This document shows positions 23,998 to 36,345 of a DNA stretch of 64,000 bases, piece after piece. This DNA comes from Oreohelix idahoensis (taxonomy: Eukaryota; Mollusca; Gastropoda; Stylommatophora; Oreohelicidae). Position numbers and translations under genes: made by a program. Position 1 is the first letter of the stretch. Each line of letters starts with the position of its first letter. The notes under the pieces were generated by a model. The model worked only from the letters and a program-made list of their open reading frames with translations. It had not been told where the DNA came from and did no database searches. The stretch lies in the NCBI GenBank assembly GCA_024509875.1, contig JAMPIV010014832.1:372001-436000 (forward strand), read 5' to 3'.

Positions 23998-26900
23998 TTT
24001 GTACGTCATTTCTGTTTCCGTAAAATTTAGCAACCGTTCCCATTCTCGGGATTGTTATTGCTTCTTGCACTTTGTTTGAGCATTATGTAGTATAGGTCGG
24101 TTTTTGTGTAGTCTACTTATATCCATTTGCTTACATGCATACAATACCAACTGTCTTGATTAGTTTATTGATCAAATACGATATTTATCTTGTTGCTTTT
24201 TATACATCCTCTTTTCTACTTGAAAGTACATATTACTTTATTACTACATTATTCTGACTTGAAATTCGAAATTCCTCAGTCACAGCGTCATTCTTGAATG
24301 ATATTATCCTTATTTCTTCATGCATGTCTCTTGTTGTTTATTTCCACTTCTTATATTTTCTTCCATGTTGTCTCTTCAACTGTTCTCTTTCTTGTTGTCA
24401 CATCCTGTGTTATTTCATTGTCTGTAGTTCATATCCTGAGGTAGTACTTGCATTGCTGCATATTCTAGGGTGTTCTTTGCTCAATTTCTTCCTGCCATTT
24501 TATTTATTATGCATTATGTCATCCTGTGCTTGATTTAGCTCTTCACGTTTTTATTCGGTAAATTTTCTTTCACTGTCCGTTAACGCAGGCAATGTCAATT
24601 CCAAACTAAGACTTATTAGGCACAACATAATTATTCATAAGTTAACATGCAACGCTTATGCTAATCTGACATACAGTAAGGGTTCTGTGATTCAACCACG
24701 CCGCTTCTGTAACACACCCTGCTCATCTCGCATACAGTAAGGGTTGTGTGATACAACCACACAGCTTCAGTAACACAAACCTGCTTATCTCCATACAGTA
24801 AGAGTTGCATGATACAACCACACAGCTTCAGTAACACAAATCTACCGTTTCATCGAGTTTACCAAATGATGTATCCGAATTGCACGACCATACATTTGCC
24901 AGAAGCGATGCCGCCGGTGTGGCTGTAGCTTGCTACAGGTATTATGCTTTACTTAATAAGTCACCCCTCAGTAGGAATTCAGTGCACGCAAGTCATAGCT
25001 GAGCGGAACAGTTCACTTACTGGAATAAATTCTTCTTCGGGTTTAAAGGTTGTTTTAGACAAGTCATTTTTTAGCGAGTCAATAATTTCGCACTGTCTTT
25101 GTAGTCACTTTCTGACAAGTCTTAGTAACCGTCCTTCCAACCATTGGATTTGATGTTTTCTTTACCAGACTGCTGGACTGTGATAAAGTGCTTCAAATAT
25201 TCATGGCGCTAAATCCTTCAAATGTTCAAGGCACTGAAATTGTTCAAAGATTCATGGCACGGAATTCCTTCTAATTGTTAATTTACTTCATATACTCAAC
25301 ACAGAATGAAAAACGTCACAACATGTTGATAGTCCTTACTAAGTTGAACACAGTATCTCACCATACAGTTTTCAGTAAAATATCACACCACAAGACTCCA
25401 GATAAGACAGTATGAGAGTCTTTGTGGGATAGAAGAAAACAAACGGTCCATGTTACGACCACGATGTCTTCTTCGGGGACTAGGCGTACAAAAACAATAC
25501 AGGAAAGAAGCGAGAACTAAAGTAAATGAATAAGAATACAAATGAAAATAAAAGGATAAAATGAAACAGCAGAGGAATCGCTGGGGATTATCGCTAAAGT
25601 TAATCCGGTAGAATTCGACAGTGTCAGCAGCACAAGGTACTGTTGGTGGGTAAACTTGTCAAAGCCGCAAGAAGGGCGATACCGATATGCGAGACTGTAA
25701 CATCAGCCTAACAGATTGTACAGTCAAGTCAAGAAGAGAAGTCAAGAATAACCACATCTAATTCTCTCAGAAAGCTGACTGAGGCTTCTCTCGTCGTCAT
25801 ACATTTTTGTCAGTCAACAGAGTAGCTGAAAGTCATGCTGTCAGTATACGCCTTTCGTGGAGTCGGCGTCATTGAAGGAAGTTTTTGAAGGACATATTTT
25901 ACCGTCTGTTTGTTTCCTACATGGACACGTCTGTGTCTCTGGTTTTTAATTTGTTGAACAGATAGTTTTTGTAGGAGATTCGTTATAGCCAACCTTCGAT
26001 GTTGAGATGGGGCACGATCTGACTTGATGGTGACCTCTGACACGAGTGAGTTTTTCATTTTCATGTGCGATCTTTACGGAGCATGGAGCCACCAACGTAG
26101 CTGATCCCCCTGCAGGACGCCTGCTTAACTTAAATAGTAATTATCAACAAATAAAGCCGTCAAAAATGACGGGGGAAGAAATTTAAACAGTTAAATAGAG
26201 TGTAATTTAGTCACTGTCGCTTGCAGTGCACCCTTGAGATAGATTCTGGACGCATTACACAGACAATTGGAAACTATAATTTAAAACACACACACACTTA
26301 TGGTAAATAATTTAAAATTATGGTCGGCTTAATAACTTTTCTTTAATTACGTAAATGCCGCCTATAAAATAAGCTCTGCATGTGAGTCGTCTTGTTTTCC
26401 CCTCGTGTTTGATTTGTCAGTACTATTCATTTAATTAAACTAACCCCAGTATTCTTTTAAAAGTCTGACAACTAAAGACAGATCAATTGTCCTGTCTAAG
26501 GTGGGAATCGAACCCGGATCGACTGTTTGGAATGCTACCAATGTGACTTTACGTCCCCAACGCTTTCTGATATGTGCTTTTTTATTTTAACTATTTTATT
26601 TTATCTCGTTTACGCAATGCCTGCTATATATCGACTTAGTAAAAGCAAGTAAACCAGTCAATAATGACGGGTTGAAATGATAAAAGTTAAATATAGTGTA
26701 ATTTCGTTACATTCGCATGTAGCGCGTTCTTGCAGTAAACTTTAAAAGCATAGCGTTACGCTCGGACACTTCGTTTCAAAGCAGCCAAAAGGTCATACCG
26801 GCAATGGATGTATTTACTTTTATGTATTACAGTACAGAATTAATCGATATAATGCATCATTTTTAACAAAAGTAATGAATTTTGTGTTGTACAGATCCGT

Positions 26901-28094
26901 GTCCAGATATGTGCTAACGATGGCAATGTTTACGTTTTCTTGATAACAATCAACCAATCAACGTGGAGCTTTATACCATTGCGTAACGTCACATGCTGTC
27001 GATGGCAGCCGGCAGAAGTGGTGTCCACAGCTGTTGCAAAACAACCAAAACGCATCGAAAGGTGGCGCTGAATGGCATTGTGTGCGTTTCGAACATACCA
27101 AGAAAATTATATAAGTAGATGTAGTTCAGCGTTATGTACACCTGCCTGAAAAACTTATATCCTGATGGTACCCTACCCCATGTACACAGATTGAGCATAC
27201 TCAAGTTTCTCTCCACGTACGCGTAATAAGTGACAAATATTAATAGTAGTAATAGTTTTGCTATGTAAGAAAATTTTTTTTAGACAAAACGCTGTATTAA
27301 TGAAAACAACAAACACGCCATTAAAAAAACCACACATTAAAAAAAAACACTCCTCACTACTTATGTTTTTAAGGAAAATCAATAAAGTAATAGAAACAAC
27401 ACGACACATGAAAACTACCAGTGAAAAAAAATAAGCACACAACAAATTCTAATATAAATTGTCACCCCCGACAGAAAGCAATTGCAAATGGCAACAGGTA
27501 TTTGATTATAACACAAAACTGAAAATAAAATGACACTAAATGCTCGATCTTCGCCACCAGGCGTGATGGCCACTGACTGCTTTGACAGTCGGCGGCTAAG
27601 GATCAAAGAAGAAGAAATACCCGAATTATAACCGACAATTAGGCTGAACAGGGTAGATAAGTTGGTGGATGAGCGGAGGCATTTGAGGATCTTCTAATGT
27701 TAGCCCGCTCTCCTCCTATTACGTTTTCAAACTAACTTATGTTCACAGAATCGCAGCTACCAATGAACCAGAGACGGTAACCTCACTAGATGGAGCTTCT
27801 GTAACTAGTACTTGGACGCAGTAAATGACACGCCCCATTAATATTATCTTGAAGTTAGTGATGGTATTTCCAATATTTTTGGTACTGCTGTAATTATTGT
27901 GTCGGACCGGGGAAGGTTGTTACACTAATGTCATGAGTTCGGACTGTGAAATACATCATTTTCCCGCGTCAAACTGGGGCGAAAACATTGTTCATTTCAG
28001 TAGTAAAACTATAACATTTTATATAGATTATGTTAATTTGCTAGATGACTGGACTTTGCCTGAGAGAAAAGATGCATTTTTTGTATAGAATTGT
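23998..28094. other. Mostly unassigned sequence
   Basis: About 4 kb without a recognisable gene. Supported contents are the 61-bp array at 24661-24845, a diverged pair of direct repeats near 26130-26240 and 26640-26745 (sharing AATGACGGG and AGTGTAATTT), and an isolated tRNA-like box B on the minus strand at 26504-26514 (GGTTCGATTCC). The box B has no matching acceptor or anticodon arms, so I read it as a SINE scrap at most. Confidence 0.5.
24661..24845. repeat. 61-bp tandem repeat, three units
   Basis: Each unit contains CATACAGTAAG (starts at 24670, 24731 and 24792) followed by a GATACAACCACACAGCTTC-like block and CAGTAACACA. Units two and three are closer to each other than to the first. 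Confidence 0.85.
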
Positions 28095-28174
28095 AGATAG
28101 TGCTATATTACGAGGTTAATAGAGCGTGTTAATAAGATAGTGCTATATTACGAGGTTAATAGAGCGTGTTAATA
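28095..28174. repeat. 40-bp perfect tandem duplication
   Basis: Two units at 28095-28134 and 28135-28174 begin AGATAGTGCTATATTACGAG. They lie about 170 bp upstream of the exon candidate at 28348. Confidence 0.9.
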
Positions 28175-28347
28175 AAAGTGTGACATGGTGTAGCTGTTTT
28201 ATTTATCTTATTGGTCCTTCCAGGGCGACACCGTTATAAGTTAACCGTGCTGTTGTCATGGAAACATTGACACATGTAACGTTGTTCTCGCCCAGGACGT
28301 TTTCTTAATTCGAAATTTTCTTTGAGGATGAGAACTTTGCACGTGTT

Positions 28348-28522
28348 GTGGATGAAATGGCGTCTGTACTTCTGAAAAACGTCATTGCACACAAAAAACA
28401 ACGGGGAAAACGTACTTGTTGGTACAGACATCGACTGCCTTTACTGTGTACAGGTTTCGGTTTATTTTGGTGTGCTCTTGCTGTTCTCATGCTGTTCCTG
28501 TACGCTCGTCTTGTCCAGAACG
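28348..28522 (+). CDS. Candidate first coding exon of a type II membrane protein
   Basis: The frame opens with two close Met codons at 28348 and 28357; the second has the better context (GAAATGG). About 25 residues rich in Lys, Arg and His (KKQRGKRTCWYRHR) precede a hydrophobic stretch, LLCTGFGLFWCALAVLMLFL, then YARLVQN. Sequence then meets a strong 5' splice-site consensus, ACG|GTGAGT, with GT at 28523. A basic N-terminus before a single anchor would put the C-terminus in the lumen or outside, as in Golgi glycosyltransferases and sulfotransferases. That family link is inference only. A possible 3' splice site (CTCGCCCAG) lies near 28293. The LINE inserted about 130 bp downstream would be intronic. 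No further exon is recognised. Confidence 0.4.
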
Positions 28523-28649
28523 GTGAGTATGACGATGTTGCTTGTATATTCACACGTAATGTGCCACATAACAACATTTTGTTATCATTTTCATTTGGGA
28601 GATTGTGTTGTGTTTTGTCTGGAAAAAAAAACTGATATGGGGAAATGAT

Positions 28650-29902
28650 CAATGAAACGTGAATCCGCATTTACAATCTGTATGGCCCACCAAACAAGGA
28701 TCTGTCACTTTCCTGCATGGAAATAAAGGACTCAAATTGCGTAGTGGTAGGAGATTTCAATAGCCATTCTGAAAGATGGGGATACCCAGATACAGACAAC
28801 AGAGGAGACGAAGTGGAGGACTGGGAGATAGATACAAATCTTCACCTAATCAACAGTCCCGATGACAACCCCAGTTTTTACTCCAGAAGATGGCACACTA
28901 CTTCCATTCCGGATCTAGCCTTTTCTACAGGGGATATCATACACAAAATAGACAGACATGTGCTTGATCAGCTAGCAGGAAGTGACCATAAACCAATAAA
29001 GCTGGTCATAAATGTGGAATTTGTTCCGCAGGAAGTAAACCTACTTCCTCGATGGAACTACAAATGAGCTGACTGGGACAAGTTTTCAATGCTGTCAGAC
29101 AGGTTTTGTGAAACCATTAACACACGGCACGGCAATATGAAAACGATGGTCGAAAGCCTAAACAGAGCCATACTACAAGCAGCCACTGATTCCATTCTCA
29201 GAGGGGAAAGAAAAAATTACAAACCTTACTGGACTGAAGAACTTCAAAGGCTCGAAGATGAAGTAACAGAGGTCAGAAACACAGCAGAAAGAGAACAAAC
29301 AACTGAAGCAAACATCTTGCTCAAAGCTACCACTGCAAAATACCAAAAAACATTAAATTAAACAACAAGAGATTGCTGGAAAGAAAAAACAGAAAATCTA
29401 AACTTAGATAAAGACGGCAATAAGCTATGGAAACTTGTTAAAGCCTTGAACAAAGAAGGATCTCATTACAAACAAATCGCACTCAAACACGGCGACAATA
29501 TGTTGATAGGCAAAAAAGCTGCAAATGAATTTATAGAATACTTTGCTAGCGCAAATCACATTGATGTCCCCGCTGACAGGAAGAAAATCGTCACAGATGA
29601 ACAGTTGATTCATGGCAACTCACAGATTGCACCTGAAGAGCATATGATGACAAATTTGACAATGGCAGAAATGGAAGAGGCAATAAAGTCACTAAAGAAA
29701 AAGAAGTCACCTGGAAAAGATGGAATAACCAATGAAATGTTAATAGGTCTCGGCACATAGGCAAAAAAGAAGCTTCTGGCAGTACTGAATTACAGTTGGA
29801 AAAGAGAAATTGTCCCGCAGGCATGGAAATAAGCTAATACTGATACCTATACCAAAGAAAGACAAGGACCTGAAAGAACCAAATGGTTACAGACCGATCA
29901 GC
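28650..29902 (+). pseudogene. LINE endonuclease and N-terminal reverse-transcriptase region (interrupted)
   Basis: From about 28660 the translation shows an APE-type endonuclease: IRIYNLYGPPNKDLSL, VVVGDFNSHSERWGY, PDLAFSTG and AGSDHKPIKL. These correspond to the GDFN and SDH catalytic motifs. Several stops follow (29065, 29359, 29758). The linker and start of the reverse transcriptase are readable (KKKKSPGKDGITNEML near 29690), then IPKKDKD and NGYRPIS just before 29902. The endonuclease nicks target DNA to prime reverse transcription. The 5' end is truncated. At 29903 the frame is cut by a 2.29 kb insertion and resumes at 32190. Confidence 0.85.
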
Positions 29903-32189
29903 TGTGATGAAGTGAATCTGTATCACAACGCGCTCAAATTTCCCCGCTTCAAAACCTAGTTAACGTATTTTTACAATCTTTAACTAACTACGGTATTTGA
30001 AATTTGTCTGGGGCAAAGTCAAATTTACCGCTAAAAATTTAACTAGAGAATTTGAATTTTTTTTCTACCACAGGTTAAAAGTTACTACCCCCATACACAC
30101 ACACACCCACCCTAATATTTGTCGAAGGACGTAGTCAAAATTAACAACCAATCAAATTGTTACCTCGTTTTTGGTAGAGACCAAAAATCTTGGTTGTAGT
30201 GGGCAAAATGCCGATTTTGTGTTTTTGTCCAAAATTAAATAATTTATTCTCAATAACTAAAGGGAGTTAGAAAGAAAGGGATATCTTGAATTATAGCGCT
30301 GATATTGATTAATATATTAACCTAAAGATTCCCACTTAATAAAATTATCTTGACTTAGAAAAATTTAATTTACTGATATTTTAGATCAGGTTAGAACTAC
30401 TATTAATTACAAAAAAATTACCCAGATGAAACTGTTAAGGAATAAACAAAGGAAAAGTAAATATAACGATAGAGGTCAGTTGACCGTGTAATTATCACTT
30501 TTAATATTGGAAATCGGTCCATAAATAACTGAGAAATAAAATACACAAAGATAATAAAACGAACGAACACACTTACGATTGCTCAAAGTTTATAGTCCAA
30601 ATATAGTTAAAATTTTGACTCGCTTTTTGATTGGTTGGAGGGTAGGGTAATAAAAATTAACACCTCCTTGTAAGATCAGGCCATTTGAATTCGAAAGCCA
30701 TCGCAAGTTGAGATCAGCGGGAAAGTCTTGCTTTTGCCGTCTGGACAAGAAAGCAGTCAGAAAAACCCATTTACTGCTAGTCAACTTTGTGCATGTGTTA
30801 TTATTCTTTACTTGAGGTAAGATGGATGCTTTTATTTGTATATTTCCTTAGCAAGTATCAGGCTATAGGTGTATGCCGGTACATTTTATTCCGATACTGC
30901 TAATTGGGAGATGGTTCAGGTTACGACGACCTAGATAGGAATGCAGTCTTTTTCGGAGTGAAAGGTGTAGAAAATGTGTTGCTATTGGCCTTACAAATGT
31001 TGTGCCATAGTGCCGTGGTAATAAAATTGATATTGCCATTGGGAAGTGAAAATAAATGTGTTTATAAGTTTGCCATAAAATTTTACGATTGTAAGTCTAG
31101 GAGAAAATAAATTGGTAGTGGTTTTTGGAGTGACACAATGTTCAAATAACATGTGACACTATACATAGAATGTTTGAAAGAAGTCATTAACAGGTCACAA
31201 GATATATGTGTACACCCCTGCTGATTATGTGGAAGACAAGCAATGCTAAAGGAATAGTGGCTTTAATGCCATATGAAAAGAAGAATGAAAACACTGGACT
31301 GAGTGTAGTCAATGAAATATAGGGTTTGGTGCATATGGTCAGCACACATGGCTGACCCCAGGTAAAATTACCATTGATTAGTTGTGGAATTGTTATAGAC
31401 AGGCTATAAAGGGGAGGAAACTTTCCTTCTCATTTCAGGGTTGTATTACCAGTAAAAAAGTGTTACAGACAACCTGAAGAAGACAGAAATTGTGGGCAGT
31501 GAAGGCTCACAATATACTTTGAGCTACAGGCCATATCTTCATCCAGAAAGCAGCACCATTTGAGTGACCGTATACCTAGTCTGGAGCCCATAGTATCAGA
31601 CAGGCTTACCAGCTAAGTCCCTTACACGGGCATATGACAGTTCCTCTCAATTTAAACCACCACAACAAAAAGAATTTCCTGGAGAATGATGAAGAAAACA
31701 AACCTTCAAATAACTGACTAATGTTAATATCAAGCATTGAGAATCAGACAGTGGGGTACCAATTCTAGTGACATTTTTAATTTGTTACACTTCATGGATA
31801 GAGTTCCATCTTATTTATTTAATCACCGTAAATAAACATTTTATGAGTTTGACAGGTCCTGTTCCAAAAGATTGAGGTTCGGGACAATAAATTGTATATT
31901 TATTCCCATATATATATACCAAAACGTTCCCACCAGTCTTACTTACTTACATTTTGTTGAATTACAGTTCTGTTTGTATTTACTCATTCCTCACATTAAA
32001 TACATACATACCCTAGATACTTGCCATATACATAACACTACAGAGATAATATACACTGGGTGAGATCAGAAGAGGTAGCGGATAGGGACCCCTGAGAAAT
32101 ACATCATCATCGTTCTGATTCAGGGTACTTACATAGCTTGACCTCACCTTGTTAACCTTTAAATTTACTACCATCAAAACCTCTTATCA
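29903..32189. mobile_element. 2.29 kb TG...CA insertion in the LINE (LTR-like)
   Basis: A direct repeat GATCAGC flanks this block (29896-29902 and 32190-32196). Removing one copy and the block restores the LINE frame across the conserved RPISLL position. The block begins TGTGATGAAG and ends CTCTTATCA, the TG...CA form of an LTR, and its length resembles the other LTRs here (2.3-2.5 kb). No coding region is recognised. A 7-bp target repeat is longer than the usual 4-6 of LTR elements, so a solo LTR is likely but not proven. Confidence 0.75.
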
Positions 32190-34348
32190 GATCAGCCTAC
32201 TAAGCTGTGTAGGAAAACTGATGGAGCGCATGATTAATACCAGACTGATGTGGCACCTGGAAAGCAAGCACCTATTAAACCATCAACAAGAAGGATTCAG
32301 ACAACACAGATCCACTGAAGATCAAATCACATATATAGCTCAGGAAATCAAAGATGCCTTCCACGCAAAAAAACACACGCTAGTGGTTTGGGTAGATTTA
32401 GAAAAAGCTTTCGATAGAGTACGGAAAGAGGGATTGAAAGTCAAACTGCAGAGAAGTGGTGTATGTGGGCGAATGTACAAATGGATTGGTCACTACCTTG
32501 AAAATAGAACCGCCAGAGTACAGCTGCAAGGACCGACTAGTAAAAAGTTTATATTAGAGCAGGGGGTCCCACAAGGGGGAGTCCTGTCACCTACACTGTT
32601 CCTTGCATACATTACTGACAATATTCAACAAATAGCACACAATGCATCCTTTGCAGATGACTTAGCCTTGTGGATCTCTGAAGAACGTATCACCACTGCA
32701 AACACTCTGATGCAGCAAGCACTAACATCAATGGAAGAGTGGGCCAAAACATGGCTTATGAAGATTAATGAAGAGAAAACAACGTACACTGTATTTTCCC
32801 TCTCAACTAAACCTCAGAGCTTCAAACCAGTATTAAACGGGGAGAATCTTCATTTAAATGAAAATCCAAGCTACCTTGGCATTATATTTGATCGCCGTCT
32901 GACTTGGAAAAAACAGGTTGACAGAAATCGAATGAGAGCAAGACAAAGAATGGCAATTATGAAAAGACTTGCTGGAACAACTTGGGGTGCAGATGTGAGA
33001 GTGCTTAAGACGTACACAGGGCGAGTGAGGCCAGTCCTTGAATATGGCATGGCAGCATGGGCAACAGCAGTTAAGACAAACTTCGATAAAATTAGCAGAC
33101 TCCAAAATCAAGCAATGAGAATTATAACGGGAGGCATGAAGTCAACACCTATAAAAGAACTCGAAAAGATTACATGCCTCCAGCCAATGACGGATAGAAG
33201 AGACTGCAGGGCTCAGCAACAGGCCGAAAAATTCAAAAGACTAACAGACCACCCAATGTGCCATAGAATAAATGCTCTTAGAAGGCAAAGACTCAAACGA
33301 AGCAATTTTGTAGAATCAACCAAACCACAAATGAGAGCAGTTTCCATAAATGAAATATCCACTGTTAAACCCATCTACACTGCACACAAGCTTCCAGTTT
33401 GGAAACAAAATCGTTTCCCTGAAATGATAGAAAACATTCCTGGAATTGAAAGAAAAAAGAGCCAAACTGCAACAGATAGAAAATCCATAGCGACAAAATA
33501 CATAGAGAAACATTACCCACGCAACACCTGGACCCATGCATACACAGATGGATCAGCAACAAATGCTACAGAAAATGGAGGTGGGGGTATCTTTCTGACC
33601 TTAAGCACTGGTGCAGAAAAAAGGCTGTCCGTGGCGACAGGAAAATTCTCAAGTAACTTCAGAGCAGAGGCAGAGGCCTTGAAAACTGCAGCAGAGGTTA
33701 TATTAACAGAAGAAAGCACAGAGAGACAAGTTGCTTTCTTTACTGATGCACAGTCAGTAATTGCAACGCTGAAAAGCCAAAATAATACAGACCTGGATGA
33801 TCTCAGAATAGTGCTCCAAAAACTTTGTCAACAATTCATAAGATGTTGTGATCCAATGAATCCCAACTCATTGTAACATCACCGGCAATGAAGAGGCTGA
33901 CAGAATGGCAAAAGAAAGTTCACATCTACCCCAGCCTGATGCAAGCATAACTTTTGAGGAGGCAAAGAGTTTTATCAGAATCAGATACAGAAACAAATGG
34001 AATGTAGAACATCCAGGGCACACACAGAATGATGCTTACTACCAGCTCCACAGAAGAGAACAAGTGGTAATCTTCAGACTCCGCACTGGCCACAACAGAT
34101 TGAGATACCATCTATTCAACAAGCTAAAGATAGGAACTACCGATCAGTGTAACTGTGACACTGATAAAATGACTGCTGAACATCTGCTTCAAAGTTGCCC
34201 CTTATATGCGGCACAGAGAAAGTGCCGACGCCAGCTCCTTTCGTGGAAAAGCTTTACGGGGATTCAAATAGCCTCAAACTGACAACTGCTTTCTTTGAGA
34301 ACATTCAAGTGGACGTCTGAGAGTGTACGAAGAAGAAGAAGAAGAAAG
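32190..34348 (+). pseudogene. LINE reverse transcriptase and RNase H (I/Jockey-like group)
   Basis: A long frame runs to 33876. Reverse-transcriptase motifs in order: RPISLL-equivalent start, GFRQHRSTEDQI, WVDLEKAFDRV (catalytic Asp), GVPQGGVLSP, FADDLALW (active-site Asp pair near 32657-32662) and SYLGIIFD. Then come VLEYGMAAW and a LQNQAMRIITGG motif. RNase H follows with AYTDGSAT, NFRAEAEAL and FFTDAQS, all catalytic residues kept. One frameshift near 33860 moves the last RNase H motif (GNEEADRMAKES) into the frame 33905-34282. That frame ends with a Cys/His segment (CNCDTDKMTAEHLLQSC). A GAA-rich tail follows at 34329-34348. It copied its own RNA at a nicked target. The upstream stops, the frameshift and the insertion make it inactive. 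Confidence 0.88.
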
Positions 34349-34563
34349 AGTGGTTAATAGTCTAATACCACTTTACTCTAGTAGTTTTCTTTTCTTTTTT
34401 TTTTTAATTCGTCCAGTGTCATATACTGTAATTCGCCTCACGGTCGGCGATCTCCGTGTATCCGACACCCAAATGTCAGTTCGTATGCTTGAAAGTTAAC
34501 TAAATATGTAAAATACAAGTTCAGTTTCTATTCTAGTTAGCCAGTCGTCTCTTATAACCTGAC
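34349..34563. other. Short unassigned spacer
   Basis: Nothing recognised apart from a T-rich run at about 34390-34405. Confidence 0.6.
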
Positions 34564-34632
34564 AGCCTTCATGTTCCCTAGCCTTCATGTTCCCTAGCCT
34601 TCATGTTCTCTATCGTTCATGTTCTCTCTCTA
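34564..34632. repeat. 16-bp tandem repeat
   Basis: Four imperfect units of AGCCTTCATGTTCCCT, the last ones drifting to TTCATGTTCTCT. Confidence 0.8.
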
Positions 34633-34804
34633 CATTTCAGCTCTTCTCACTGCCGTTTGTTCGTGTCAATTTCCGACTTCAAAGCCACCACAGTCTCTTT
34701 GAAGAGTCTCACTTTGCTTATACTGGATTGTATGGCTCTTTTTTTTCAAAGGGTGGATTGTATGCATTCAATCTCTTCTGGCCCACTTAACTTTTTTTTC
34801 TTTT

Positions 34805-35262
34805 TTTTTAGGATAGATACACAAGCTCTCTCTTTCTCCACATATACATACAAAAGCTGTCTCTCTCCCTCCATATATACATAGATACGCTGTCTCTCAC
34901 TCCAAATATGCATATAGAAGCTGTTTGTCTCTCCACATATACATACACATGTTGTCTCTGTATACATATACATACACTAGCTCTCATTCTCCACATATAC
35001 ATACACAAGATTTCTCTCTCCAGATATACATACACAAACTCTTCTTTCCAAATAAAACATATATATATACACACACTTTCTCCTGCTCTCTCCACAAATA
35101 AATACAAAAGATGTTTCTCTCCACATATACATATACAAGCTCTCATTCTCTATATATACCTATACAAACTCTCATTTTCCATACAAACATACACTAGCTC
35201 TCTCTCTCTCTCTCTCTCTCTCTCCCAGATATACATGTAAAAACTGCTCTCTCCAAATATAC
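34805..35262. repeat. Degenerate ~30-bp minisatellite rich in CTCTC and ACATATACATACA
   Basis: About fifteen imperfect units of the form CTCTCTCTCC-ACATATACATACACAAG. A pure CT run lies at about 35193-35223. Both strands give open frames because the unit lacks stop codons, so the frames here are not genes. Confidence 0.88.
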
Positions 35263-35966
35263 ATTGTTAAGATATAACATATTCGACCGCCTAGACAAAG
35301 ATGTGGAGTGTCTATAGCTACAAACTTCAACAAAGATACATTTAAGAAAATAATTAGTAAATTTTTTAAAGATGGGTCCGAAGATATTTAGGGTCCCGTC
35401 TGAGCAGAGGTGATAGTGGTAAAATATGTGAGAATAAAGGTGTAAGAAATAGATTTTCACGAGGAAATAGTGTAAGAGGAAGATCAGTCTCTGGAGTGAG
35501 TAGTTTCTCTAGTCCAGCCTATCTATACGACTATATTTAAATCTCAGACGACCTTTCTCTCCCTATATGAAATATAAGTTTACACTACACACGCCCACGC
35601 ACACACAATTATGTGACAACAATACGCACAAATGTGAAAAACTATGGATAAGTGGGTATGGGTCTGACCGACATACTAAGTTAAGTTTTGTTTAGCTTAT
35701 TATCACTTAAACTTTACAACATCAAACATATATGTCAAATATAATCATGTTTACAGACATGGGAAAATAACCCGATAAGTGCCCTCCCCCCTGTTGAGAA
35801 AAGATCCCAAAAGAAGTTAATAACCCAAAGGTCAAAGATTAACACTAGGGTATAGAGAATAAACAGTAAAGAAAAGAATAAAGTTCCTACTTAAGCTATC
35901 CAGTAAATACTCAGGTTAGCGAAATAAAAAAAGAAGTGAGTACAATGATTGTAACAAAGGAAAATA

Positions 35967-36005
<39 letters not shown>

Positions 36006-36345
36006 ACTCACTCTGTCATCTGTGGCCACAAACAATCTTGCTTACCTAATAACTGGTGTAGGTATCCCTTGAAAAATTACAATAGTATGTACCTATAGTG
36101 TCAGGTGGGTTGCCCAAATATGGCCCCAGACCAGCCTTGGTATCAAGTAATAATTTCCAGGTGGTCGCCAAAGTTGGTGGGTTAATTTTTCCTGGATGAG
36201 CCCTGTATCACCGCATATGGTTATTGAAGCAAAACGTTTTCGGGGCGTTGTCAGTTATAACAAAAGAGAAAAATAGTTTCTGTATTGTCTAGCCTCTGGG
36301 TGCTAATACAACTGTTACGTTAAAAAAACTGATAATGATAAATTA

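Noticed and set aside
26490..26580. tRNA gene on the minus strand
   Set aside because: A box B (GGTTCGATTCC) is present, but the T-stem pairs only partly and no acceptor or anticodon stem can be formed.
34746..35240. Open frames of 75-112 codons on both strands
   Set aside because: They arise from a stop-free ~30-bp minisatellite; the translations are simple repeats.
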